64,000 nt of DNA from Helicobacter apodemus (GCF_000765745.2 NZ_JRPC02000005.1:1-64000); one strand, 5' to 3'; counted from the stretch's first letter, positions 45,918 through 55,681 are shown. A program made the numbers and translations. Notes: a model not told the origin generated them from the letters alone.

Positions 45918-46613
45918 GTTTTAGCCGCTTATTAAATTCTTTTATGGTAAAATGTATTTGTTATCGTCTTTCCTGTTATTCTAGTTTTAGCCGCTTATTA
46001 AATTCTTTTATGGTAAAATATATCCACTTATAACCCAATATAAAATCCCGTTTTAGCCGCTTATTAAATTCTTTTATGGTAAAATGGAATGTTCTCTAAG
46101 CTCTTATGCCCGATAGTTTTAGCCGCTTATTAAATTCTTTTATGGTAAAATTTAGATTTTAAAGATTTTAACTTTATCTTAGTTTTAGCCGCTTATTAAA
46201 TTCTTTTATGGTAAAATGATATTAGGTTCAATATTTATCAGTGGTCTGTTTTAGCCGCTTATTAAATTCTTTTATGGTAAAATTGAGTGCTAGAGAGGGA
46301 ATGTTTGTTTTAAGTTTTAGCCGCTTATTAAATTCTTTTATGGTAAAATCCTCACTTAATTTTTAGAATCTGTGAGGATGTTTTAGCCGCTTATTAAATT
46401 CTTTTATGGTAAAATGGAGGATTTACTCTCTAAATGGGCTTATGAGTTTTAGCCGCTTATTAAATTCTTTTATGGTAAAATTCTTTTAAAGCAGTATAAT
46501 CACTGCTTTTGGTTTTAGCCGCTTATTAAATTCTTTTATGGTAAAATTTAGCCTATAATATTTTGCACAATTATGATGTTTTAGCCGCTTATTAAATTCT
46601 TTTATGGTAAAAT
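45918..46613 (+). CRISPR. Type II-C CRISPR array, 11 repeats and 10 spacers
   Basis: Eleven identical 36-base repeats, each starting GTTTTAGCCGCTTATTAAAT and ending TATGGTAAAAT, with ten spacers of exactly 30 bases (period 66). The repeat matches the Campylobacter/Helicobacter type II-C class in its GTTTTAG start and GGTAAAAT end. The 3' end TATGGTAAAAT resembles an extended -10 box (TGGTAAAAT), so each repeat could start its own crRNA transcript, as described for Neisseria and Campylobacter. Transcription is inferred on the plus strand, towards the tracrRNA. No degenerate end repeat is seen. Confidence 0.98.
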
Positions 46614-46703
46614 ACACTTTCTCAATTATCGTATTTTGCGGTATTTGAAAGGCTTTAAGGGTGTAAAATATCCTAAATGAGTGATTTTTAAGAAAATCTA
46701 AGA

Positions 46704-46709
46704 TATAAT
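46704..46709 (+). promoter_or_regulatory. tracrRNA promoter -10 box
   Basis: TATAAT at 46704-46709 places transcription start near 46716, directly before the anti-repeat. Confidence 0.7.
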
Positions 46710-46716
46710 CCCACTA

Positions 46717-46803
46717 AAGAATTTAACAAGCGGCTAAAATAAGGAGTTTTCGGTCTCCGCAGGGTTACAATCCCTTAAAACCGAATCTACTTTAAATCTT
46801 TTT
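46717..46803 (+). ncRNA. tracrRNA of the type II-C system
   Basis: The anti-repeat at 46717-46740 (AAAGAATTTAACAAGCGGC...) is complementary to the first 25 bases of the CRISPR repeat except at one internal and one end position. It is followed by a GGAG/CTCC hairpin and by GCAGGGTTACAATCCC with TTAAAACCG, the arrangement known from Campylobacter jejuni tracrRNA. A T5 run at 46799-46803 is a likely 3' end. The RNA pairs with pre-crRNA for Cas9 loading. Confidence 0.9.
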
Positions 46804-46874
46804 ACCAATAAGTATTTTCAAACATTTTAGCGATTAAATCTTTAGAAACTTTGTCCTTATAACTTGACAATAGA

Positions 46875-47183
46875 CTAAAAAAGCGTAAGCTGTCTTGGCG
46901 CATTAGCTTTTTCATTCTCACTTCTACTGCCTAGCAATAATCGCATATTGTCAAATTGCTTTTCAGTAAGGATTAATGCCCTAATATGCCCTTTGGGAGG
47001 CACAATCAAACCCACCTTGTCCAAATAATTATTGGCACTTGCCACGCCTTTGCAGATTCTCATATATACGCTGTATTGCAACATCATAAAGCCATCTTTG
47101 ATAAGATACTTACGAAATCTCGCATAATCTTTACGCTCTTTTTTACTGCAAGTTGGCATATCAAACATCACTAACACTCTCAT
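46875..47183 (-). CDS. cas2: CRISPR-associated endoribonuclease Cas2
   Basis: A 102-residue Cas2 with MRVLVMFDMPT (conserved Asp near 8), ARFRKYLIKDGFMMLQYSVYMRIC and GHIRALILTEKQF. It bridges Cas1 dimers in the spacer-integration complex. The ATG at 47183 follows GGAAGAGA and begins at the conserved strand; an ATG at 47198 adds five residues. It overlaps the cas1 3' end by 23 bases, so the two are co-translated. The array and tracrRNA lie just beyond its stop. Confidence 0.95.
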   Translation of the reverse strand: MRVLVMFDMPTCSKKERKDYARFRKYLIKDGFMMLQYSVYMRICKGVASANNYLDKVGLIVPPKGHIRALILTEKQFDNMRLLLGSRSENEKANAPRQLTLF

Positions 47184-48126
47184 AAATTTCTCTTCCATTA
47201 CTCTTTTCCTCGCAAAATAGCGGCAGTTTAAGCTTAAGATTTTCTCTCTCTAAACATTTCACTACACTTTGCGCACTCACAACGCCTGCACGAGTAAGTG
47301 GATAAAGCTTATTTTCTACGATAACCGCACTCTGCAAAATACTTACCAGCTTCACGCGATTTTGCAAACTTAAGCTCTCCTCTAATTCCCCAACTTCAAC
47401 CATCTGCACGACAACAGAATCTGCAAAGATTCTATAAGGTTCCATCAAATCATCTGCCAAATTAAAGGCATTAAACTGATTTTTATGATTTATCCCAAGT
47501 GCAGGATTTAGTCCGCTCACACAAAGACTTCTTGTAATCACTCCTCGTATAATTGCATAAGCATAATTGAGTGCAGCATTTATCGTTCCCATTTTACTCT
47601 CTTCAAAAATTTGCACTTTGCGGGAGAAGTTTTTACCAAAAAGAGCTTTGAAATAAATTGCTGCGGCTTTAGCTTCGTTATTGCTTGAATCTCCTAAATT
47701 CACACTTTTAGCTAAAGTTTCTAATTCCTCACTTTCTTTTTTATGCAGCATTTTTAGTAAAAGGGCTTGGTTGTGAATTTTTGCCTTGATGATTTGCTGC
47801 CACAGAATCGCCTTTCTTTGTTTGCTTAAGTTAATTTGGCATTGCAACACGCTAAAACTTCTAAAATGCCCTAAAAATGGCATAAATAGCCCACTTGGTA
47901 GGTGGGATTCATCGCAGGTAAAAACAACAATTTTATGCAGAGCAAACGCATTTAAGAGTGCATTTGTAAGCATGATTTGATGAGATTCTAACATCACGCA
48001 CAAAATATCTACAAGTGGAATCTTTACACTTTCTTTGTCTTTTTGTGCTATACAAAGATGCTTATCTTCTAAGTTTAATCTCGCGGGTGTGCTTAAAAAT
48101 AAGGTGCGAAAGGCTGAATCAAACAT
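47161..48126 (-). CDS. cas1: CRISPR-associated endonuclease Cas1 (type II)
   Basis: Integrase for new spacers, 321 residues. Features are the N-terminal beta domain (HLCIAQKDKESVKIPLVDILCVMLE), AALNYAYAIIRGVITRSLCVSGLNPALGINHKNQFNAFNLADDLMEPYR near 190-240 with the metal-binding Glu/His/Asp residues, and no fusion partner. It lies 22 bases downstream of cas9. csn2 and cas4 are absent, which defines subtype II-C. Confidence 0.96.
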   Translation of the reverse strand: MFDSAFRTLFLSTPARLNLEDKHLCIAQKDKESVKIPLVDILCVMLESHQIMLTNALLNAFALHKIVVFTCDESHLPSGLFMPFLGHFRSFSVLQCQINLSKQRKAILWQQIIKAKIHNQALLLKMLHKKESEELETLAKSVNLGDSSNNEAKAAAIYFKALFGKNFSRKVQIFEESKMGTINAALNYAYAIIRGVITRSLCVSGLNPALGINHKNQFNAFNLADDLMEPYRIFADSVVVQMVEVGELEESLSLQNRVKLVSILQSAVIVENKLYPLTRAGVVSAQSVVKCLERENLKLKLPLFCEEKSNGREIYESVSDV

Positions 48127-48148
48127 TCCTTGCCCTCCTTATAGAATC

Positions 48149-51100
48149 CTAGTCTTTTCCTTTAGGGCTACTTTTGAGCTTAATCTCTTGGCGATCTTCA
48201 AACTCTGCCTTTTGCACTTCGCCCAAAGGTGAGACTTGGTGTTTTTCAAAGGTTTCAAGATTTTGGATTCCTGTTCTGCCGCCTATTATTTTATATTCTG
48301 TTTCTATGCGTTCTTGATTGTCTTCTTCATCATTTAAGGTTTTCTGCTTTTTCTTTTTTTCCTTAAGTGTAAATAGCTTACATTCATTTTCTGTCATTGT
48401 TTGGTAATCATTGTTGTGTTTTGCAACAATAATACGAGAACCATCTGTATCAAAACCTACAAAATAGCACAACTCCGCCTCTTTCATTTTCTTTTTCCGC
48501 ACCTTAATTAAATCGTCTTTAAAAAGACTAAAGCAAAATTCATATTTAGTCTTATCCATTTCTATCCAATCCTTAATCACTCCGTCTTCATCTTCACCTG
48601 TGGCTACCGCTTTATTTGGCAGGATTCCAAGTGCAAAATCCATTGTATAAATGGGCACAGCATAGAATTTGCCTTTTTTGTCTTTAAAAATATCCACACG
48701 CACCATTGTTTCGTTTTTTACAATTTTATCACCAATAGCAATATCTTTTTGAGTATTATTAATCCTACGAATCTTGCCTAACTTTAGAGCCTTTCTAATG
48801 TTTTCCTCTCCCTTAAATTCATCTTTGTATTTTGCCTTTGTGGCTTTTTCTTTGGTGATGTCCTCTTGTTCTTTTTTGGATTTTATTTTAAATCTTGCCA
48901 CCCAATTATTGTTACCATCTAAACAAATAGAACCAAATGTCTCCTTGTGCAAAGCTCCTCTCGCTCTTTTTCTAGGAGGCTTAGAGACAAATATTTTATT
49001 AATTTTTTCTTCAACTCTTTGCCTAAAATTCGCACAAGGCTCAAAAGGATTCCTTTGCCTTTTATATTCTTGCTCTGAAATTTGCTTAGCATAGAATTTT
49101 GCCCTATTTTGCTCTTGATTCTTTTTAAAATCTGCAAATGCCTTAATTGTCTTTGCATTAGTATAAGCAATAATCACTGCATCTACTGCGTGGTGGAGGT
49201 GATTGTTTCTATCTTTATCACCCAAGCCCCAATAATGCCTAAGCATTGATGTGAGCTGTCCGCTTATCACCTCTAGATGATTCTTGCTGCCCTTTTCTCC
49301 TGCAATCGTTACTTCATTTTCACGCAAATCTTCAAACTTTAGGCAATTATTCGTCCATTGACTTGCTAACCTTGCAATATAGCCTGTATCATTGATGTTG
49401 CGTGCAATAAAGCCAAGTTCTTTATCTTTAAAGTCCTTATTGCTGATTCTACGTTGCTTTTGTTTAGGGAGTTTTGCACTAAGGCTAAGAATCCTATCCC
49501 ATTTCTCTTTATCGCTCCCAAAGGCTTCAAAAGGCGTTTTATTAAGCTTATTTTGATTTTCTTTAGCAAACACAAGCACCTTATTCATATAGCTATCATC
49601 AAAACTGCGTGAGTAGGGGTAAATATGATCCACTTGCAAGGCATTAGAATCAAAAAAATGCTTACTTGTGATTTTCTCTCCACTATAAACGCAACATTCC
49701 CCTTGCTCTATCCAAAGCTTCATCTTAAGAATATTTGCGCCATTAATGGGTAATCCTAGAATCTCACGTTGTTTTATCGCTTTTTGGTTTGCCTCAAAAT
49801 GCTCTCTTTGCTCTTTTTCAATTTTCTTGCGTTCATCATAGTTTTTGCCTGCCTCACGCGTAAATTCTAAATGAATCTTATGCACATTTCCATATTTTCT
49901 TAAAAGTGCGTTGAGCACCTTGCGATACTCGCTTAATGCTCTTGCAACGACTGGATTTGCCAAATAGGGTTCATACTCTTTTAGCGGGATTAAAAACTCG
50001 CCCTTTTGCTTATACTTTCTATGCTCTTGCAATCCTACCTTTTTCACCACCTCATCATAGCTCAACCCCTCACGCATAAAGGGTAGAATCTTATCAAGTG
50101 CTTTAAGGCTTAAATCAATATGCTTTGCAAAATTCAAATTGCTTAAGGCTTCTACTTGCTCCTTGCTTAATGCGGAATAGTTTTGCAATTTTTTAGCTAA
50201 ATTTTCTTTGCTTTTAATGAGGACAATATCGGTAGCGATTTTATCTAGCTCCTCACGAGGAAACTTGCTAAAGTCTCCACCCATTGCTTTTTTGAAAGCT
50301 TTAAGATTTTTTAGCTCAATAAACTTTGCCTTTTCAGCTTCTTGCATTCCTTTGGTATAATCAAGCTTAGAATCTTTAGCAAATAAAATTGACTCATTAA
50401 GTTTAAGGATTTTTCGCAATTCTTTATAACTCATCTCGCCTTTATCAAGCACAATTTTTAGAATCTCTTGAATCTTATCTTTTCCATAGGTTTCACCAAT
50501 GCCAAGATTCTTACTTTTTTTCTCAAGGTTTTTTAGGGTGTTGATAATGCGTGTGAGAGCAACAAACTCCATAGCACTTAAGGAATCTTTGGGTGCGCGA
50601 TTTTCATTTTCATAAAACACACATTTGCCGACTTTATCTTCAAAACTTTTTAAATCCCTTTGGTAAAAGGCTGTTTCCAAAATTTGGGATTCAAAATTTT
50701 CGCTAAAAGTTGCCCCAAAGTCTTTTTGCTTTTTAAAAATAAACTCTAGCTCATCTTTTAACCATTCTTGTCGCATTGTGTGCTGATAATTGTTGGTTGT
50801 ATTACGGATTCTTTGCCCTTTGTCCTGAAACTCTTTATAGAGGTATTTACCAACCAAAAAGATAGTTTTATTATTAGTTTCATCATTGGTTTTATTATTG
50901 GTTTGATAATTGGTTTGATATTTTTTAAGTAATGTTTCATTTTGATACAACGCCTTTAGCACTTTCTCTTGCTCTTTTTTAGAATCTCCATTTGTTGTAG
51001 TAGATTCTTTTTCTTGTGGGGCTTTTTCTGCTGCCTTTTTTGCTTTCTCCTCTGCTTCTAAATCGCGTTTTGCGTGTTTGTTCCCATAGCCACGATGCTT

Positions 51101-51481
51101 GGCAATGTGTAAAATCACTCTTGCTAACTCTTTAGGCTCTAACTTTTGCTCCAAAGCAAGAGAGCGCAATTCATAGGGGCTTTTGGTATCTTTGGTTGTC
51201 TCATATGCCTTTGGTAATTCCCCATCATTTGCAAAATAATCGCTTAAATTTAGCCCAAACTCTTTACAAAGCAATCTTTTAATCACATTAAGCCTAACTT
51301 TTCTCCGTGCTAATCTCCGTCTAACCCCTCGTGCTTCTCTGCGTGGTGCGGCAAGCGAATCACCATTTTGTGGATTCTCCGCTTTGGTAAAGATTCTCAC
51401 CCCACAATCTTTTAGCTCCTCTCCCTCTACATAAGCCCAACCAATGCTCGTAATGCCTATATCAAAACCAAGAATCCTCAT
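48149..51481 (-). CDS. cas9: Type II-C CRISPR RNA-guided nuclease Cas9 (1110 aa)
   Basis: RuvC-I with catalytic Asp7 (ILGFDIGITSIGWAYVE), an arginine-rich bridge helix (APRREARGVRRRLARRKVRL, about 45-65), RuvC-II IHLEFTREAGK, HNH domain QVDHIYPYSRSFDDSYMNK (Asp-His near 616) and RuvC-III HHAVDAVIIAY (His/Asp near 766-769). All catalytic residues are present. The size fits compact II-C enzymes. A Thr/Asn-rich repetitive insertion lies near residues 188-208. The start has a perfect AAGGAGG upstream. Effector of the adjacent array and tracrRNA; the PAM cannot be read from the window. Confidence 0.98.
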   Translation of the reverse strand: MRILGFDIGITSIGWAYVEGEELKDCGVRIFTKAENPQNGDSLAAPRREARGVRRRLARRKVRLNVIKRLLCKEFGLNLSDYFANDGELPKAYETTKDTKSPYELRSLALEQKLEPKELARVILHIAKHRGYGNKHAKRDLEAEEKAKKAAEKAPQEKESTTTNGDSKKEQEKVLKALYQNETLLKKYQTNYQTNNKTNDETNNKTIFLVGKYLYKEFQDKGQRIRNTTNNYQHTMRQEWLKDELEFIFKKQKDFGATFSENFESQILETAFYQRDLKSFEDKVGKCVFYENENRAPKDSLSAMEFVALTRIINTLKNLEKKSKNLGIGETYGKDKIQEILKIVLDKGEMSYKELRKILKLNESILFAKDSKLDYTKGMQEAEKAKFIELKNLKAFKKAMGGDFSKFPREELDKIATDIVLIKSKENLAKKLQNYSALSKEQVEALSNLNFAKHIDLSLKALDKILPFMREGLSYDEVVKKVGLQEHRKYKQKGEFLIPLKEYEPYLANPVVARALSEYRKVLNALLRKYGNVHKIHLEFTREAGKNYDERKKIEKEQREHFEANQKAIKQREILGLPINGANILKMKLWIEQGECCVYSGEKITSKHFFDSNALQVDHIYPYSRSFDDSYMNKVLVFAKENQNKLNKTPFEAFGSDKEKWDRILSLSAKLPKQKQRRISNKDFKDKELGFIARNINDTGYIARLASQWTNNCLKFEDLRENEVTIAGEKGSKNHLEVISGQLTSMLRHYWGLGDKDRNNHLHHAVDAVIIAYTNAKTIKAFADFKKNQEQNRAKFYAKQISEQEYKRQRNPFEPCANFRQRVEEKINKIFVSKPPRKRARGALHKETFGSICLDGNNNWVARFKIKSKKEQEDITKEKATKAKYKDEFKGEENIRKALKLGKIRRINNTQKDIAIGDKIVKNETMVRVDIFKDKKGKFYAVPIYTMDFALGILPNKAVATGEDEDGVIKDWIEMDKTKYEFCFSLFKDDLIKVRKKKMKEAELCYFVGFDTDGSRIIVAKHNNDYQTMTENECKLFTLKEKKKKQKTLNDEEDNQERIETEYKIIGGRTGIQNLETFEKHQVSPLGEVQKAEFEDRQEIKLKSSPKGKD
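50865..50920 (-). repeat. Imperfect short tandem repeat inside cas9
   Basis: Variants of ATTATTGGTTT repeat about five times (plus strand), encoding alternating N-T-N-K/Y-Q units (NYQTNNKTNDETNNKT). The units are imperfect and keep frame, in a surface-exposed part of the recognition lobe by position. Confidence 0.7.
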
Positions 51482-51613
51482 CTACAAACCTCCTTTTAAA
51501 CTAAATTCATCAATAATACAATAAATACCATTAATAATAACTCTTCATTTTCCTATTAAACCTACTCTAACCCTAAATATCAACAACCCTTACAAAAATC
51601 AATAAAAGTGAAT

Positions 51614-52825
51614 TTATTCCCTTGCTTTGCCCGCTATTATAAACCGCAAAGCATTAAGCTTTATAAACCCTGCCGCATCCTTTTGGTTATAGACAGAATC
51701 CTCTTCAAAAGTGCTATAAGCCGTATTAAAAAGTGATTGCTTAGATTTCCTGCCAAGAATAGTTACATTCCCCTTATAAAGCTCTAATCGCACTTCCCCC
51801 TCTACCTTTTGTTGTGTTTTATCAATCAAGGCTTGCAGAGCTTCCCTCTCGGGACTAAACCAATATCCATTATAAATCAGACTCGCATATTTTGGCATTA
51901 TTTCATCTTTCAAATGCGCTTCTTCTCTATCAAGACAAAGGGATTCCATAGCACGATGTGCTTTAAGGTAAATAGTCCCCCCCGGCGTCTCATAACAACC
52001 TCTAGACTTCATACCTACATAGCGATTTTCGACTAAATCTAACCTCCCTATACCATTATTGCCTCCTAATTCATTAAGTTTAGCCCAAAAATTTGCTGGA
52101 CTTAAAGCCTCTCCATCAATAGCCACTCCATCTCCATTTTTAAAGCTAATAGTAATAATAGTTGGGGTATCGGGTGCATCTTTTGGTGAAACACTCCAAC
52201 GCCACATATCTTCATTAGGTGCGACATTAGGATCTTCTAAGATTTGCCCCTCATAACTAATATGCAATAAATTTGCGTCCATTGAATATGGGGATTGATT
52301 TTGTTTCTTTTCTATAGGAATCCCTGCAGATTCCGCATAAGCAAGTAATTTCTCACGACTATTTAAATCCCATTCTCTCCAAGGAGCGATAATCTTAATA
52401 TCTGGCTTCAAAGCATAAGCCCCAACCTCAAAACGCACTTGATCATTTCCCTTGCCTGTCGCTCCGTGTGCAATAGCATCCGCTCCTACTTTTGTAGCGA
52501 TTTCTACCAATCTCTTAGCTATCAATGGACGCGCAATGCTTGTCCCTAAGAGATATTCACCCTCATAAATAGTATTTGCTCGAAACATAGGGAATACAAA
52601 ATCCCTAATAAACTCTTCTCTCAAATCCTCAATAAAGATATTTTCGCTCTTGATTCCTAGCTTCTCTGCCTTTGCTCTTGCGGGTTCTACTTCTTCACCT
52701 TGTCCAATATCAGCAGTAAAGGTTACCACCTCACAATGATAATTATCCCCAAGCCATTTTAAAATCACACTCGTATCAAGTCCGCCACTATAAGCAAGAA
52801 CTACTTTATTAACCGATTGCTTCAT
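51614..52825 (-). CDS. argG: Argininosuccinate synthase
   Basis: Joins citrulline and aspartate with ATP in arginine synthesis. [19 protein letters not shown] (P-loop of N-type pyrophosphatases) at the N-terminus, [16 protein letters not shown], and [14 protein letters not shown] are diagnostic. About 403 residues is normal. The ATG at 52825 has GGAG five bases upstream. It is divergent from the S4-domain gene. A C7 run in its codons is not at a variable position. Confidence 0.97.
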   Translation of the reverse strand: MKQSVNKVVLAYSGGLDTSVILKWLGDNYHCEVVTFTADIGQGEEVEPARAKAEKLGIKSENIFIEDLREEFIRDFVFPMFRANTIYEGEYLLGTSIARPLIAKRLVEIATKVGADAIAHGATGKGNDQVRFEVGAYALKPDIKIIAPWREWDLNSREKLLAYAESAGIPIEKKQNQSPYSMDANLLHISYEGQILEDPNVAPNEDMWRWSVSPKDAPDTPTIITISFKNGDGVAIDGEALSPANFWAKLNELGGNNGIGRLDLVENRYVGMKSRGCYETPGGTIYLKAHRAMESLCLDREEAHLKDEIMPKYASLIYNGYWFSPEREALQALIDKTQQKVEGEVRLELYKGNVTILGRKSKQSLFNTAYSTFEEDSVYNQKDAAGFIKLNALRFIIAGKARE

Positions 52826-52912
52826 TTTCACTCCTTAAAAGTTTTCATAATTATATCACGAACGATAAATTAATATTCTTTTGGCTACAATTATACAAAA
52901 ACAAGGAGATAG

Positions 52913-53170
52913 ATGCGGATTGACAAATTCCTCAATGCGGTAAATATAACAAAACGACGCACCATTGCTCAAGATATGATAGACAATAAAGTTATAAAAA
53001 TAGCTGGAATCCCTGTTAAAGCAAGTCGCAATGTGAAAGTTGGAGATATTATTGAAATTGCCTATCTAGAAAAATCAAGATTTTTTGAAGTGTTGCAAAT
53101 CCCCTCCCAAAAAACTATTAAAAAAGAAGAATCTTCTCTTTATTATAAAGAGATTCAAAAACCAAATTAA
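52913..53170 (+). CDS. S4-domain RNA-binding protein (85 aa)
   Basis: A single S4 domain: MRIDKFLNAVNITKRRTIAQDMIDNKVIKIAG, then VKASRNVKVGDIIEIAY, as in the Hsp15/YlmH-like small S4 proteins. The C-terminus is a short Lys/Glu tail. It probably binds structured RNA or stalled ribosomes; the exact role is not shown. Strong AAGGAGAT upstream. It leads a plus-strand set with the phosphorylase-like gene and rlmN. Confidence 0.82.
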   Translation: MRIDKFLNAVNITKRRTIAQDMIDNKVIKIAGIPVKASRNVKVGDIIEIAYLEKSRFFEVLQIPSQKTIKKEESSLYYKEIQKPN

Positions 53171-53179
53171 GGAAAAATT

Positions 53180-53734
53180 ATGTTTTATTGTGCGGGAGAT
53201 ATAGAGACTTTCTCATTTGCAAAACCCATTGGCATAGGATTAATACAAAGTAGCATTCAGCTAACTTATTCTATTTATAAGGATAAACCTAATGAAATTA
53301 TTTTTATTGGAACTTGTGGTTGTTATGATGATTCTAAAAGCCTTTTAGAGGTTTTTGAATCTAAAAGTGCTAGTAACATCGAACTATCCTTTTTGCAACA
53401 ACAATCTTATACGCCTTTAGACAACTGCATTACCCTAGAAAGTGTTTCACATGAAACACTATCACAATCAACCCCCCATAAAATCATCAACTCTAGCAAC
53501 TACATTAGCACAGATAATCAGCTAACAAAAAATCTACTAAAATTTGGAATTGCTTATGAAAATATGGAGTTTTTTAGTATCTTACAGGTAGCAAAGTATT
53601 TTAATTTACCCGCTCTTGGAATATTTTGCTCTACTAATCACATTCATAAAGAATCGCATCAAGAATTTCTGGCTAATCATAAAATAGCCGTGAAAAAAAT
53701 AGAATCCTATGTTAAAGACAGACAAAATGGATAA
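53180..53734 (+). CDS. Nucleoside phosphorylase-like protein (184 aa)
   Basis: A short member of the PNP/MTAN phosphorylase fold. IGIGLIQSS and [12 protein letters not shown] correspond to the phosphate/base-binding strands, [11 protein letters not shown] to the middle segment, and [24 protein letters not shown] to the NME(F) ribose-binding region (family ExME). It is shorter than typical 230-residue members, and the usual catalytic Asp near the end is not clear, so substrate and activity are uncertain. It overlaps rlmN by eight bases. Confidence 0.65.
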   Translation: MFYCAGDIETFSFAKPIGIGLIQSSIQLTYSIYKDKPNEIIFIGTCGCYDDSKSLLEVFESKSASNIELSFLQQQSYTPLDNCITLESVSHETLSQSTPHKIINSSNYISTDNQLTKNLLKFGIAYENMEFFSILQVAKYFNLPALGIFCSTNHIHKESHQEFLANHKIAVKKIESYVKDRQNG

Positions 53735-54782
53735 ACTCTATATTTTTAACTACACTTTAGAAGAACTTGCAAAATCCCTCAAAGAGCATTTTCCCGCATT
53801 TAGAGCCAAACAAATTTACCACTGGCTCTATGTGCATTATGAAAGCCACTTTGAAAATATGGTTAATCTACCCAAAGACTTAAGAGAGTTTCTAGCACAA
53901 AACTATACAAGCACATCTACAGCCTTATTAAAAAAGGAAGAAAGTAAAGATGGGAGCATCAAATACCTCTTTAAAACCTATGATAATCATAGCTATGAAT
54001 CGGTGCTAATAAGAATGAAAGAGGATAAATTTACGCTTTGTCTTTCCTCACAAATTGGTTGCAAAGTGGGCTGTAGCTTTTGTCTCACTGCTAAAGGAGG
54101 ATTTGTCCGTAACCTAGAAGCAGGAGAAATGGTTTATCAAGTTTTTGCTATCAAAAAAGACCAAAACATTCCACCCAACAAGGCTATTAATATTGTTTAT
54201 ATGGGTATGGGGGAACCTTTAGATAATTTAGAAAATACTGCAAAATGTATCCGAATATTATCCGAGCTTGATGGCTTAAATATCTCACCGCGTCGTCAAA
54301 CTCTCTCTACTAGCGGAATCGCACCAAAAATCAAAAAATTAGGGACTCTCAATCTAGGAATCCAACTTGCAATTTCTTTACACGCTGTTGATGATGATTT
54401 ACGCACAGAGCTTATGCCTATCAATAAAGCCTATAATATCCAATCTATCATTCAAGAAATCTCAAACTTCCCTCTTGATAGCAGAAAACGCATAATGTTT
54501 GAATACCTCATAATTGATAGTCTCAATGATGATTTAAAAAGTGCGAAAAAACTCGTAGCCTTGCTTAATAAAATCAAGGCTAAGGTCAATCTCATTTATT
54601 TCAATCCTCATCAAGGAAGCCCCTATAAAAGACCCAGCAAAGAAAAAGTAGAAGCCTTTAGAGAATATCTCCTCCAAAAGGGACTTTTATGCACCATTAG
54701 AGAATCCAAAGGCTTAGATATAAGTGCTGCTTGTGGGCAACTTAGAGAAAAAGTGCAAGAGCAAATAGAAGTCAAGGTATAG
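53727..54782 (+). CDS. rlmN: 23S rRNA/tRNA adenine-C2 methyltransferase RlmN
   Basis: Radical SAM methylase for A2503 of 23S rRNA and A37 of tRNAs. [13 protein letters not shown] at the N-terminus, the cluster motif [16 protein letters not shown] (C-x3-C-x2-C near 110-120), [19 protein letters not shown], and the catalytic C-terminal region [14 protein letters not shown] (Cys near 338) are all present. The start at 53727 (MDKLYIF) is preferred; an ATG six codons earlier lies deeper in the preceding gene. Confidence 0.96.
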   Translation: MDKLYIFNYTLEELAKSLKEHFPAFRAKQIYHWLYVHYESHFENMVNLPKDLREFLAQNYTSTSTALLKKEESKDGSIKYLFKTYDNHSYESVLIRMKEDKFTLCLSSQIGCKVGCSFCLTAKGGFVRNLEAGEMVYQVFAIKKDQNIPPNKAINIVYMGMGEPLDNLENTAKCIRILSELDGLNISPRRQTLSTSGIAPKIKKLGTLNLGIQLAISLHAVDDDLRTELMPINKAYNIQSIIQEISNFPLDSRKRIMFEYLIIDSLNDDLKSAKKLVALLNKIKAKVNLIYFNPHQGSPYKRPSKEKVEAFREYLLQKGLLCTIRESKGLDISAACGQLREKVQEQIEVKV

Positions 54783-54787
54783 ACAAA

Positions 54788-54880
54788 ATGAGTAGCTTAG
54801 ATATTATTTTGGTGATTTTTCTAACTTTTGTCTTTATCGTAGGAATGGGAACCTTTTTGTATTATGCTTATAAAAAATAA
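54788..54880 (+). CDS. Small single-pass membrane protein (30 aa)
   Basis: A 31-codon frame five bases after rlmN: MSSLDIILVIFLTFVFIVGM, then GTFLYYAYKK. One hydrophobic helix followed by a basic tail. From memory, a similarly small hydrophobic protein follows rlmN in Campylobacter jejuni, which supports a real gene. The ribosome-binding site is weak (AGACAAA), so translation may be coupled to rlmN. Function unknown. Confidence 0.6.
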   Translation: MSSLDIILVIFLTFVFIVGMGTFLYYAYKK

Positions 54881-55322
54881 GCCCTTATAATTATTAAAGA
54901 AGCCAATGCATAAACAATAAGCTATCTAACACTTCATACCGCTTAAATACTAATCTAATTAAATACTAATCTAATCCTAATTTTTGGGCTTCCACCTATG
55001 TTAAAAAAGGCACAAGACGAATTTAGGCTACTTAAAATAATTGCATTGCTCAATTTATAGAATATATTTAGCATCAAGCCTATTACTTTTTATCTATTTC
55101 TACGCTATGACAAACAATTGCTTAGATTCCCTGCACAATATTATTTTCATATTACAACAAGCCTTATGATAAACCCTTATAAATTCTAAAAATCCCCATA
55201 CAAATAAGAAAAAACTATAAAGAGCATAAAAGCTATCACCACTAATACAAACAAACACAAATAATCTTTATTTTTGCATAGCATAAAGGATTCTATAAGG
55301 CTACCAATAAGGCTTTCTAACA
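54881..55322. other. Gene-free stretch between rlmN cluster and second secreted module
   Basis: About 440 bases of AT-rich sequence with stops in all frames. A short direct repeat, AAATACTAATCTAATT-like, occurs twice near 54945-54970. I see no RNA gene, terminator or promoter I would defend. Confidence 0.5.
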
Positions 55323-55416
55323 TTACCAACGCCAACCGTGTATTCCAACTCCACTATTAATTGGATGTCTTTCATTAAAAGCACCCAATAGTATATCTAA
55401 TCCCCCACATTACACC
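55323..55416 (-). pseudogene. Possible frameshifted tail of the small secreted protein gene
   Basis: Downstream of the 41-residue frame at 55417, another minus-strand frame reads CGGLDILLGAFNERHPINSG and ends GWRW before a TAA at 55323. It could be the original mature part of the protein, cut off by a frameshift. The alternative is chance. No separate start is visible. Confidence 0.3.
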
Positions 55417-55542
55417 TTACTTTATCCCCCAAGCTACAATAGGTGCGATTCTATCTTGTTGCATTCTTTCCACAGCTTCATTAACATTGGCTACACCAAT
55501 AAATCCTAAAGCAAAAACTGCAGTTAAAAACACTTTTTTCAT
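55417..55542 (-). CDS. Short secreted peptide with signal sequence like the double-glycine proteins (41 aa)
   Basis: MKKVFLTAVFALGFIGVANV is almost the same as the signal peptide of the 109-residue protein at 1475-1804, but the next 20 residues (EAVERMQQDRIAPIVAWGIK) do not contain VTKG or GGYR. The frame stops early. It is divergent from the beta-barrel gene at 55730, mirroring the module at the left end. It may be a decayed copy that kept its exported leader, or a true short peptide. Confidence 0.45.
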   Translation of the reverse strand: MKKVFLTAVFALGFIGVANVNEAVERMQQDRIAPIVAWGIK

Positions 55543-55681
55543 TGAATCTTCTTTAAAAATATTTTGTTAGGCTTCAAACTCTAATATGCACTAACTTAAA
55601 AAGTATTAAAATAAAAATTTTTCTTAAAAGCCTTAAGATTCTTCTTATAGGCTTGTTTATTTTTTGTTACAAGAAAATAAA

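Noticed and set aside
46152-46181. CRISPR spacer 4 shares 17 bases with 4219-4235, a possible self-target
   Set aside because: Only 17 of 30 bases match, in AT-rich sequence where such matches arise by chance; the outer bases differ.
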